Shown one piece after another: positions 7,452-14,588 of a stretch of DNA of 32,071 nucleotides. The translations under genes and the position numbers were made by a program. Each line of letters starts with the position of its first letter. The stretch's first letter is position 1. Under the pieces are notes generated by a model. The model was not told the origin of the DNA. It saw only the letters and a list, made by a program, of their open reading frames with translations, and made no database searches. The DNA is from JAFGJU01 sp964570935 (GTDB lineage Bacteria; Eisenbacteria; RBG-16-71-46; JAFGJU01), in the NCBI GenBank assembly GCA_964570935.1, contig CAZMZP010000027.1:1-32071 (forward strand), written 5' to 3'.

Positions 7452-8084
7452 TCACTCAAACAACGTCTTTATGCGGCCCCAGGTGTCGTTCTGCACCGGC
7501 GTGGCGCAGCCGTTAGCCGTCTTGGGGCTGGGCGGACAACCCGTGCCCAGGGGCGGCGTCGTGCCGGTGTACGGGTTCAGCTTGTCGAAGATGTACCAGT
7601 CCTCCACGCCGTCGGGCTTTCGGCCCACCGAACGGTCGGTGCCGGCTGCGTTCTTGCCGTACGCGTACGACCCCACCAGGAAGCTGTCCACACCCACGAA
7701 CCGCCAGAGCTGCACCGTGTCGCCGGTGTTGCTCAGACTGAGTCCGTAGGCCGGGTACGCGTGGATCTTCTCCCAGGCGTAGGAGGCGTCCCCGAAGACA
7801 ACGAGATATCCCCTGGCCGGGAGCACTCCGCTGAAACCGTAGCGCCAGGTTGTTTCCGCGTCGGCCAGACGGTAACCGTCCAGCACGAGAGGCCCTTCGG
7901 TGTTGTTGTAGACCTCCACCCACTCGTCGTCGCGGTAGGTGTAGGCCCCGTCTCCGTTCCAGTCGACCGACGGAGAGGCCATTATCTCGTTGATGACCAG
8001 CTGGGCGGAGCAGAACCTGGCGGAAAGAAGCAGAAAAACAACAAGAACCAAAGCAAACTGAACTGTGAAGGCAAAGCGTCTCAT
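7452..8084 (-). CDS. Secreted lamin-tail-domain protein with C-terminal TWG-IKTLF motif
   Basis: The 210-aa protein has a clear signal peptide (MRRFAFTVQFALVLVVFLLLSARFCSA) and a strong GGAGGAGGA ribosome site before the ATG at 8084. A lamin-tail domain (LTD) follows at about residues 28-150: QLVINEIMASPSVDWNGDG, DDEWVEVYNNTEGPLVLDGYRLAD, LPARGYLVVFGD, LSNTGDTVQLW, and DRSVGRKPDGVEDWYIF. LTDs in bacteria occur in exported proteins, often with nucleases or surface modules; here it is alone. After a cysteine-containing linker the protein ends in NDTWGRIKTLFE, matching the ending of the protein at 31-729. Cell location is probably periplasm or surface. Confidence 0.85.
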   Translation of the reverse strand: MRRFAFTVQFALVLVVFLLLSARFCSAQLVINEIMASPSVDWNGDGAYTYRDDEWVEVYNNTEGPLVLDGYRLADAETTWRYGFSGVLPARGYLVVFGDASYAWEKIHAYPAYGLSLSNTGDTVQLWRFVGVDSFLVGSYAYGKNAAGTDRSVGRKPDGVEDWYIFDKLNPYTGTTPPLGTGCPPSPKTANGCATPVQNDTWGRIKTLFE

Positions 8085-8326
8085 CTTCCTCCTCCTCCCT
8101 TCATCCCATCACAAAACTGCTGCCTTCTGAGGAGTCACTGCGAGAGAGCATGCGGCCGGAAAGCGGCTGTTGCGAGCTTCTACTGTGCCGGTGTGCGACC
8201 GTGCTTACACTACCCCATCATCACCTCCCCCCAATGAAATGCATGGCCGCCCCTGTCGCGGGGCACACGCGCCGAGGCAGCGGAGGCAGGCGCTCCTGCC
8301 CCCGCCGCCTTGCGGGTACTCACGTA
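8085..8326. other. Intergenic region with an orphan strong Shine-Dalgarno and a two-codon frame
   Basis: This 242-bp gap lies between the aminotransferase stop and the lamin-tail gene start. On the minus strand it holds GGAGGTGAT (8228-8220), nine bases fully complementary to the 16S 3' end. It is followed at once by ATG-GGG-TAG (8218-8210). No longer frame uses it. A 6-bp hairpin (GGCAGG-CGCT-CCTGCC, 8285-8300) lacks a T-run. No convincing promoter was seen. Confidence 0.4.
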
Positions 8327-9505
8327 CTAGCGTCTACCCTTCTTGTCGTGGGATTCGACGTATTCCTTCATTCTCTTCAGGCCTTCCTTGATGTTCTCCA
8401 CCGAATTGGCGTACGAGAACCTGAGATAGCCCTTGCCGTACTTCCCGAAGGCCGATCCGGACAGCACCGCGACGCCCTTCTCGTCCAGCAGCTTCTTCGC
8501 AAGTTCATCGGAGTCTATTCCGGTCCCGGTGACGTTGGGAAACACGTAGAACGCGCCCTTCGGCTTCAGGCACCTGACCCCTCTTATCGCGCACAGCCCC
8601 TCCACGATGACGTCCCTGCGGCGTTTGAACTCCGCGACCATCTTCTTCGGTTCGTCCTGCGGGTCTGTGAGAGCCTTCATGCCCGCCCTCTGAATGAAAG
8701 AGTTCGTGCACGAAGTGCAGTTCGTCTGCAGCCTGGCGACGTGCTTGGCCAGGGTTTCGTTCATGACGCCGAAGCCCAGCCGCCAGCCGGTCATCGCGTA
8801 GGTCTTCGAGTAGCCGTCGAGGATTATCGTCTTCTCCTGCATCCCCGGGAACGCAGCGATGCTGAAGTGCTTGCCTTCGTAGATTATCTTGGAGTAGACC
8901 TCGTCGGAGAGGATGAAGAGGTTTTTCTTGTAAGTAATCTCGGCGATACGCTTGAGCTGCTCGTAAGGAAGCACGCCGCCGGTGGGGTTCTGGGGCGAGT
9001 TCAGAATGATCAGCCTGGTCCTGGACGTTATCTTCTTCTCCAGCTCGTCCACGTCCAGGTTGAAGTCGTTATCTTCTCTCAGCTTTATCGGGACCGCCTT
9101 GGCGCCCAGAAACTTGATGACCGATTCGTAGATGGGGAACCCCGGGTTCGGGTATATGGCCTCGTCTCCCTCCTCGAGAATGGCAAGCCCGGCGAAGAAC
9201 AGCGTGGGCTTGGCGCCCGGCACGACCACCACGTGTTCCGGCCTTACTGTCATGCCCCTGTCCTTCGACATGTACTCGGCGATGGTGGCCCTCACTTCCG
9301 GAAGCCCCGGAGACGGATTGTAGTGGGTGTATCCCTGATTCAGCGCCTCTATGGCCGCGTTCTTGATGTTCGCCGGAGTGTCGAAATCCGGCTCCCCGAT
9401 CTCCATATGCACGACTTTCATTCCTTTGGCTTCCAGCTGCTTCGCTCTCGCGAGGACCTCGAAAGCGGTTTCGGTGCCCAACCTCTTCATGCGCTTCGCG
9501 TACAT
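8327..9505 (-). CDS. PLP-dependent aminotransferase, class I/II (aspartate aminotransferase-like)
   Basis: A cytoplasmic pyridoxal-phosphate enzyme that moves an amino group between an amino acid and a 2-oxo acid. The fold-type I signatures are all visible: MEIGEPDFDTPANI near the N-terminus, YTHYNPSPGLPEVR, the NSPQNPTGG substrate/cofactor loop, the Schiff-base lysine K234 in DGYSKTYAMTGWRLG, and the carboxylate-binding arginine in LRFSYANS. The 392-aa length is typical. The ATG at 9505 was chosen because GGAGGT lies 6 bases upstream; the frame's earlier start would run into the preceding gene. It follows the barrel protein gene by 22 bases and is probably co-transcribed with it. The amino-acid specificity (Asp, Ala or aromatic) cannot be set by eye. 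Confidence 0.95.
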   Translation of the reverse strand: MYAKRMKRLGTETAFEVLARAKQLEAKGMKVVHMEIGEPDFDTPANIKNAAIEALNQGYTHYNPSPGLPEVRATIAEYMSKDRGMTVRPEHVVVVPGAKPTLFFAGLAILEEGDEAIYPNPGFPIYESVIKFLGAKAVPIKLREDNDFNLDVDELEKKITSRTRLIILNSPQNPTGGVLPYEQLKRIAEITYKKNLFILSDEVYSKIIYEGKHFSIAAFPGMQEKTIILDGYSKTYAMTGWRLGFGVMNETLAKHVARLQTNCTSCTNSFIQRAGMKALTDPQDEPKKMVAEFKRRRDVIVEGLCAIRGVRCLKPKGAFYVFPNVTGTGIDSDELAKKLLDEKGVAVLSGSAFGKYGKGYLRFSYANSVENIKEGLKRMKEYVESHDKKGRR

Positions 9506-9527
9506 GTCTGACCTCCGTCGCAAAAAG

Positions 9528-11450
9528 TCAAAAGGCGAAATCCAGCTGAAGTCCGAACTCGGAGCTCGCGCCCTCTTCTCCATCCGCGTCAGCAGGCTGG
9601 TTCTGCGCGAACTTGGCGGAGGCGCCGAGCTTCTTGCCGCGGACTCCGAGCAATACGTACCATCTCATGCCTTCGCCCCACAGCGGGTCGAGCGACACCC
9701 GGCCCGGAAGGTCGTCCTCGTACTCGTAGACGCGGGACTCGTAGGACGAAGTGTCATAGTATATCACACGACCCTTGAGACTAACCACCCCTTCCGTGCG
9801 GTAGGCGAAGCCGGCAAACACGAGCGAGCCCTTCTCGCCGTTGTCCGCCCGGACGTTGCCGTACCTGAGCCGGAAGGACAGGGGTCTTCCTGGGTCCCAG
9901 TTGACGTCGCCGTAGTATGTCTGCCTGGAGGACGTGACCGATTTCCTGGCGTACGGGTCCGCGGGGTCGGCCACGGAGTCTTCGCGTTTCGTGAGCTTGC
10001 CCCTGAACTTGGTCGTCACGCCGTTGCCGTGTTTGCGCTCCACCGAGGCGACCGCCTCGTACCCGGACTTTGGGAAACTCTCGCCGCGGCCGGGGCCGGG
10101 GCGCTGGAAGCCGTCCACGTAGAGATTGAGCTTCGAGTCGGTCACCCTGGTCTGAAGCCCCAGGTAAACGCCCCTCTCGTTCCAGGGGTCGTCGCCCGAG
10201 AAGGAGGAGGCCCTGAGGTTGTAGTAGTCGCGGTCGTAGGTCCTGAACACGGTGGCAATCTCGACCCGCTTGACGTCGCAGACCCATCCGAAGAGGAAGG
10301 CCTTGCTCCCGCCGCTCATCATCGCCGCCTCTCCGAACAGGTTCGCCTGCGGCAGGGCGAGTCTGGCGCCCAGCCCGCCCACCGAGACCCCGTCCCCCGC
10401 GAAATACAGCACGTCGGAATTCTGTGAGCCGGTGTCGCCGGAGGAAAACCCCGGCTCGTACCGGGAGCTCGTGAACGTCGCTTCGATCATGAGCGCGTTC
10501 GACTGTCTGACGGCGGCGTGGACGGCGAAAAGGTCCTCCCTCAGCGCGTCCTTCCCCTCGAGCTCCCACGCGTCTCTGTGATAACCGGTGTCGGCAAGCC
10601 GCCTCACGGTGCCGTCGTCGTTCAAGTAGGCGTCCAGCTCGGAGCGCGAAAGGAGCGCGTCCAGCGAGAGCCAGGATTCCGCAAGCCCTACGTGCACTCC
10701 CCGCAGGGCTCCGTTCTCCACGGACGAACGATACCCCTTGACGCCCGCCGGACTCCTGGCCGCCTGGGACACGACCTCGTAGCCCCTGAAGTAGCCTCCG
10801 GGAGCCCAGAGCACCAGCCCCTGGCCGAACTCCGCGGTGAGGTCGCCGGCGGTCACCCGCGAGAGAGTCCCCTCGCGACTGAACGCCACGTAAGCCGCCT
10901 GAAAATCCGTGACCGAGCTCTCGCCCGGGTCTCTGTCCAGGAGATAAGACATCTCGACCTCTTTCGACGGCCTGGAGGTGACGCGGCCGTACAGATGCAG
11001 GCTCCTGGCGGTGCGCACCGGCGTCTGGCCGGACGCCCTGACCCTGCCCTCGGTGGGAATCCAGTAGGGCGCGTCCTTGTACGTGACGGTGACGTACGGG
11101 CTGATGGCCTTGAGGAGTTCGTAAGTCACACCCTGGATCACACTCAGGTTCACCAGGGACCGGAACTGGCCGGCCCGCTGCCTGAGAGTGATGATCCTCC
11201 CTGCGAGCAAGGGAGAAATCCACGGCAGCTGCGCCAGCTCGTCAGCGGTGGCGGTGTTCAAGTCCATGGGTTTGCCCCTGAGCCGCTCGAGCCGCTCCAC
11301 GACAAATGCGGCTTCGGACGTCTGCGTGTCCTCACCCAGGATGTCCTCCACGTCTTCCTGGCCCAGAAGCGGAGCCGGCATCAGCTGGAGCGCAAGTCCT
11401 AGGAAAACGGAGAGGGCAAAGCGCGGTTTCAAGTACGATTTGAGGTTCAT
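9528..11450 (-). CDS. Helix-hairpin-helix (ComEA-like) protein with predicted outer-membrane beta-barrel
   Basis: The 640-aa protein has a signal peptide (residues 1-30, ending APLLGQ). At 61-122 is a ComEA/T2SK-type helix-hairpin-helix region (MDLNTATADELAQLPWISPLLAGRII, then QFRSLVNLSVIQGVTYELLKAISPYVTV). The remaining 500 residues alternate polar and hydrophobic positions with many aromatics and end in LDFAF, a terminal Phe typical of outer-membrane barrels. The HhH pair would face the periplasm and may bind DNA, as ComEA does in uptake, or may be structural only. The start at 11450 is inferred from the signal peptide; its ribosome site is weak, and upstream codons would add 44 residues with no exported-protein character. 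The aminotransferase follows 22 bases later. Confidence 0.85.
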   Translation of the reverse strand: MNLKSYLKPRFALSVFLGLALQLMPAPLLGQEDVEDILGEDTQTSEAAFVVERLERLRGKPMDLNTATADELAQLPWISPLLAGRIITLRQRAGQFRSLVNLSVIQGVTYELLKAISPYVTVTYKDAPYWIPTEGRVRASGQTPVRTARSLHLYGRVTSRPSKEVEMSYLLDRDPGESSVTDFQAAYVAFSREGTLSRVTAGDLTAEFGQGLVLWAPGGYFRGYEVVSQAARSPAGVKGYRSSVENGALRGVHVGLAESWLSLDALLSRSELDAYLNDDGTVRRLADTGYHRDAWELEGKDALREDLFAVHAAVRQSNALMIEATFTSSRYEPGFSSGDTGSQNSDVLYFAGDGVSVGGLGARLALPQANLFGEAAMMSGGSKAFLFGWVCDVKRVEIATVFRTYDRDYYNLRASSFSGDDPWNERGVYLGLQTRVTDSKLNLYVDGFQRPGPGRGESFPKSGYEAVASVERKHGNGVTTKFRGKLTKREDSVADPADPYARKSVTSSRQTYYGDVNWDPGRPLSFRLRYGNVRADNGEKGSLVFAGFAYRTEGVVSLKGRVIYYDTSSYESRVYEYEDDLPGRVSLDPLWGEGMRWYVLLGVRGKKLGASAKFAQNQPADADGEEGASSEFGLQLDFAF

Positions 11451-11512
11451 GCTATAACTCGCTGTCAGTACGTATGTTACGCCCTGCGACATTGCGTCGG
11501 ACAAGGCCCTGA

Positions 11513-11541
11513 ATGTTATCAGTTCCCGCCACTGGCGGCAA
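11513..11541 (-). promoter_or_regulatory. Possible promoter of the HhH-barrel gene
   Basis: Minus-strand TTGCCG (11541-11536, 4 of 6) and TAACAT (11518-11513, 4 of 6) are separated by 17 bases, placing a start near 11506, about 55 bases ahead of the ATG. An alternative -35 (TTGTCC) lies downstream but has poor spacing. Weak evidence. Confidence 0.35.
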
Positions 11542-11633
11542 TCTATTTCTGGCGCGCCGGGTCGTTCGTGGGCTCGCGACACCGGGCGCGTCGGCCTTCA
11601 CCACGCACGCTCACCCCGCGGCGCAGCGCCCAC

Positions 11634-12572
11634 TCACTCTGCGCCGCGTGCTCTCCTGGAGAAGCCGAGCGAGAACGAGTCCGTCCTGCCCAGTACCGGA
11701 TGGAACGAAGAAGCCGTGTCCAGGCTCAGCCCCTCGAGGGCGATGCCGAAGCCCACAGTCAGCTCCATGGGTTCAGTCCTGAGACCGCACCGGAGGTACG
11801 CGCCGCCGTACGGCTCCAGCTCCGCTCCCAGATGGAACGACGACTTCTCTCCCGGCTGCCTCCGCACCTCGGCGGCGAGACTCACTACCGGATGCGGTCG
11901 CAGGACGACGCCCGCCAGAAAGGTCTGACGCAAGCCAAGACTGGTGTCACTTGACATGATATTCCCCAGACCGACGCACACGTCAGCGGAGCTCACCGGC
12001 GAGGCCCTGGCGCCGGCTGAAAGACTGGCGCATCTGGCGGGCCTCCACCCTTCCACTGAGACCTTAAACGCGGTCAGCGAAACTGACACGGAGACCGTGC
12101 TGGCCGGCGCGGCCAGTGTGCGGCCTGGCGCGGTCCGCGTCGGCATTCCACTCGCGGCCGCAGGCGGTGCCCTGCCGGGCGTCGCTTTCCGCACGGCCGC
12201 CGACATAGTGGCCGAGAGCGCCCGCTCTCTGTACAACCCTCCACCTCTCTCGATGAACGCCAGAGAGGCGATGCACCAGGAGAGTGGCACGTTCACGGCC
12301 GCGTTCTTCTCTTCGAGGTCGCTCAGGCCGAACGGCCTCCTGTAAGAGAGCCCCAGCGCGAAGCCGGTGCCGGGAGGAGGCAGCGGCGTCATGGAAAGCG
12401 CAGGGAAACCGGACAAGCACCAGCAGTCTCCGATTGCCTCGGCCCTGGAGTCAACGAGACAACCCTCGTAGGCGGCCGGACACCTGGCCGGCGCCCAGAC
12501 CAGAGCCACGGATTGAAACACGAGGACCGCGAGGATATTCATCACATTCGAACCGTTTTGGCACACCACCAC
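11634..12572 (-). CDS. Predicted exported beta-barrel-like protein
   Basis: The function is not recognised. The GTG at 12572 is the first of three GTG codons and has GGGAGG about 7 bases upstream. An ATG ten codons later lacks a site, so the GTG was chosen (312 aa). A hydrophobic N-terminal segment (NILAVLVFQSVALVWAPARCPAA) looks like a signal peptide. The body has repeated barrel-like strands with glycine and alternating residues: GFALGLSYRRPFGL, SVSLTAFKVSVEGWR, FLAGVVLRPHPVVSLAAEVRR, SSFHLGAELEPYGGAYLRCGL, ELTVGFGIAL, DSFSLGFSRR. The ending is close to, but not, a terminal aromatic residue. Short middle stretches (RKATPGRAPPAAAS) are poor in structure. It follows the 600-aa lamin-tail gene by 44 bases and probably shares its transcript. 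Confidence 0.65.
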   Translation of the reverse strand: MVVCQNGSNVMNILAVLVFQSVALVWAPARCPAAYEGCLVDSRAEAIGDCWCLSGFPALSMTPLPPPGTGFALGLSYRRPFGLSDLEEKNAAVNVPLSWCIASLAFIERGGGLYRERALSATMSAAVRKATPGRAPPAAASGMPTRTAPGRTLAAPASTVSVSVSLTAFKVSVEGWRPARCASLSAGARASPVSSADVCVGLGNIMSSDTSLGLRQTFLAGVVLRPHPVVSLAAEVRRQPGEKSSFHLGAELEPYGGAYLRCGLRTEPMELTVGFGIALEGLSLDTASSFHPVLGRTDSFSLGFSRRARGAE

Positions 12573-12616
12573 TCACCCCTCCCGATCAGCGACATTGCGC
12601 TGAATCCCCTGCCGTC

Positions 12617-14419
12617 TCACCTGTTCATACGCGGGGCCACCACAACTGTGGCCCTGGAGGCGTCCCGCTCGCCCGCGGGGCCGACCATGGCCAGGTGCAC
12701 TACGTACATCCCGGGACGCACACGCTGCGTCTCATCATCAGTGCCGTCCCACACGGCCTGCACTACGGTCCCCACCTTCTTCTGGTCGAGCAGCTTTCTT
12801 ACAAGCTTCCCTTCCGCGTCGAACACCGCCAGGTCCACCCTGAACCCGGGGGTAGGTAGGGTGAACGAGAAGACGACTCTGTCGTCGGCGCCGTCGCCGT
12901 CTGGCGAGATGACGCGGCTGCTCATAGTGATCTCGTGTTCGCGCGCCCTCTCCGCGATCTCGCTCACGCTGTTCCTGCAGCACGGCGTGGAGCCCGGTGG
13001 AGCCGCGGAAGACGCCCAGTTCGCTGCCTGGCTGCTCGCGGTCGCGACGGAGACTCTCTCGAGGGAGCTTCCTGCGCGGCTGCTCCATTCGTCGCTGTAG
13101 GCCACGTAATCACTGATGCAGCCCGAGGAGTCACGTAAGCAGACCACGTCCGCGAAGTCCTCCCCGGCCTGATTGTAGTTGTTGAGGGAAGACCATCCGC
13201 CCGCCGGCTCGACGAGGCCTGCGCACGAGCCCTCGGGCCCCTGTTCCGACCCCGGTTCCGGCTCGACTCCGCTCTTGTCCTGAGCCAGCACGGCGTAGCC
13301 GCCAGGGGGGACTGGCAATGACGTGGTCGTAATCACCGACTTCTTCCTGGAGGCGTCCTCTATCGTCCACCCTTTGAGGTCGACCGGTGACTCCGAGGCG
13401 TTCAGAAGCTCCACCCATTCGGAGGCACCCGAGGCAGGCGCGTACATGATCTCGCTCACGACCACCTGCCCGCCTCCCGCGCGGGCAGCGGTTCGCGTCG
13501 TGTCGTTTGCCGGATTCTCGTCGCCCTCGGCCGCCACCACCACCTCGAGCCGGAGGCAGGCCTCTGCCAGGGGCCGCCAGGGAATCGAGACCACCGCCGA
13601 TTTGCCCGGAGCCAGCGGCTCCACGACAGGCAGGCCCAGGAGCGTTCGACTCGACTCCGGGATTTCGAAGAACTGAACAACGCACTCGCCGTGCGAGAGC
13701 TCAGTCAGCCCCAGGTTCTTGACCTCGACCGACACTTCCGCCTGCTCGTAGGCCGCGGGCAGAGCCGGAGAGACGCTCAGGCTGCCCGCCACCAGGCCCA
13801 CGTCGACCTCACACACGTTCCTCCTGCCGGGCGTTGGAGGCGAGGCCGGCCGGAAGTCGGCGGCATTGTCCTGGCTGTCCGCGCCGTCGGGAATCCTCGC
13901 CACGCTGCTGCCGGAGGCCGCGTCCTCACAGGGCGTCCCTTCGTAGTATTCAGGAAATGTGTGGGCGCCCCACCCGACCAGGTCCAGTACTGACTCCCCG
14001 TATGTGAGCCGGCAGGCGTCGGGCCCGTTCTGGAGGTCGAGGTCGCACACCCAGTCCGGCGGCGGAGTCACGGCCCTCTCGCCCACTACGAAGAATCTGC
14101 CGGGCTCCACGAACACGTGGTCGGTCCATTCGACTGCCAGGCCCCAGTCGCCCGCATTGGCGCCGTTCCCGGTCTCCAGGACCATGCAGTTTAGGGACAC
14201 GGTCTCGTCCGTTGGGTTGAACAGCTCCACGAACTCAAGCCCGTCATCGGGGCCTTCGGGGTCGTAGAGAACTTCGTTGATTATGAGATTCGCCGAGCTC
14301 GAGCCCGCGGCGGCAAGCCAGAGGCACGCCGACAGCAGCAAGACCCGGCCAGGAACGCGTGGAACAAGACTGAGGAAACTGAGACTGAGAAAACCGAGAC
14401 CGAGGAAACCACCACCCAT
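12617..14419 (-). CDS. Exported protein with two lamin-tail domains, CARDB-like domain and FlgD-like C-terminal domain
   Basis: The 600-aa product begins with an unusual repeated hydrophobic segment and then a signal peptide ending near AAAGSSSA (residue 43). Domains in order are: LTD 1 (about 44-190: NLIINEVLYDPEG, EFVELFNPTDETVSLN, GRFFVVGE); a CARDB-like adhesion module (205-310: DVGLVAGSLSVSP, VEVKNLGLTELS, APGKSAVVSIPW, ENPANDTT); LTD 2 (318-470: VVVSEIMYAPASGASEWVELLN, DLKGWTIED, PPGGYAVLAQD); and a FlgD Ig-like C-terminal domain (500-595: SPDGDGADDRVVFSFTLP, VDLAVFDAEGKLVRKL, WDGTDDETQRVRPGMYVVHL). This C-terminal domain type is common on exported proteins of FCB-like bacteria and may serve in secretion or anchoring. 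The ATG at 14419 has GGGAGG upstream. The next gene follows after 44 bases. Confidence 0.88.
   Translation of the reverse strand: MGGGFLGLGFLSLSFLSLVPRVPGRVLLLSACLWLAAAGSSSANLIINEVLYDPEGPDDGLEFVELFNPTDETVSLNCMVLETGNGANAGDWGLAVEWTDHVFVEPGRFFVVGERAVTPPPDWVCDLDLQNGPDACRLTYGESVLDLVGWGAHTFPEYYEGTPCEDAASGSSVARIPDGADSQDNAADFRPASPPTPGRRNVCEVDVGLVAGSLSVSPALPAAYEQAEVSVEVKNLGLTELSHGECVVQFFEIPESSRTLLGLPVVEPLAPGKSAVVSIPWRPLAEACLRLEVVVAAEGDENPANDTTRTAARAGGGQVVVSEIMYAPASGASEWVELLNASESPVDLKGWTIEDASRKKSVITTTSLPVPPGGYAVLAQDKSGVEPEPGSEQGPEGSCAGLVEPAGGWSSLNNYNQAGEDFADVVCLRDSSGCISDYVAYSDEWSSRAGSSLERVSVATASSQAANWASSAAPPGSTPCCRNSVSEIAERAREHEITMSSRVISPDGDGADDRVVFSFTLPTPGFRVDLAVFDAEGKLVRKLLDQKKVGTVVQAVWDGTDDETQRVRPGMYVVHLAMVGPAGERDASRATVVVAPRMNR
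14366..14410. repeat. Three-copy 15-bp tandem repeat in a signal peptide
   Basis: On the minus strand three 15-base units encode GFLGL, GFLSL and SFLSL at residues 4-18 of the double lamin-tail protein. They sit before the main hydrophobic core of its signal peptide. The unit length is a multiple of three, so slippage would lengthen or shorten the signal without breaking the frame. Confidence 0.8.
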
Positions 14420-14504
14420 CGTCCACCTCCCGGAAGAAGACTGTCAGAGGAGCTGCTGAAGAGGAATGAAATCGGCAATCACGGACACATAATCAATCCC
14501 TCCC

Positions 14505-14540
14505 GGACTTCCCCGCGAACTTCCCGCGGACTTCCCCTCC
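14505..14540. repeat. Short imperfect tandem repeat, about 12-bp period
   Basis: Three imperfect copies of GGACTTCCCCGCG-like sequence follow each other between the VWA gene stop (14589) and the lamin-tail gene start (14419). No gene covers them. They may be neutral or part of the leader of the lamin-tail gene. Confidence 0.5.
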
Positions 14541-14588
14541 CGGACCTTTCTGACGGAAGCCGCTGCTACGACTTCCGTGTGCGCCGCC

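Noticed and set aside
8220..8228. ATCACCTCC as a fragment of a 16S rRNA 3' end
   Set aside because: The match is only nine bases and flanking sequence does not continue as 16S; it reads better as a Shine-Dalgarno on the other strand.
8150..9511. 453-aa plus-strand open frame
   Set aside because: Antisense shadow of the aminotransferase, whose motifs are unmistakable; the frame is open only because of high GC.
9781..11223. 480-aa minus-strand open frame inside the HhH-barrel gene
   Set aside because: Alternative frame of a well-supported gene; Arg/Gly-rich with no signal peptide or motif.
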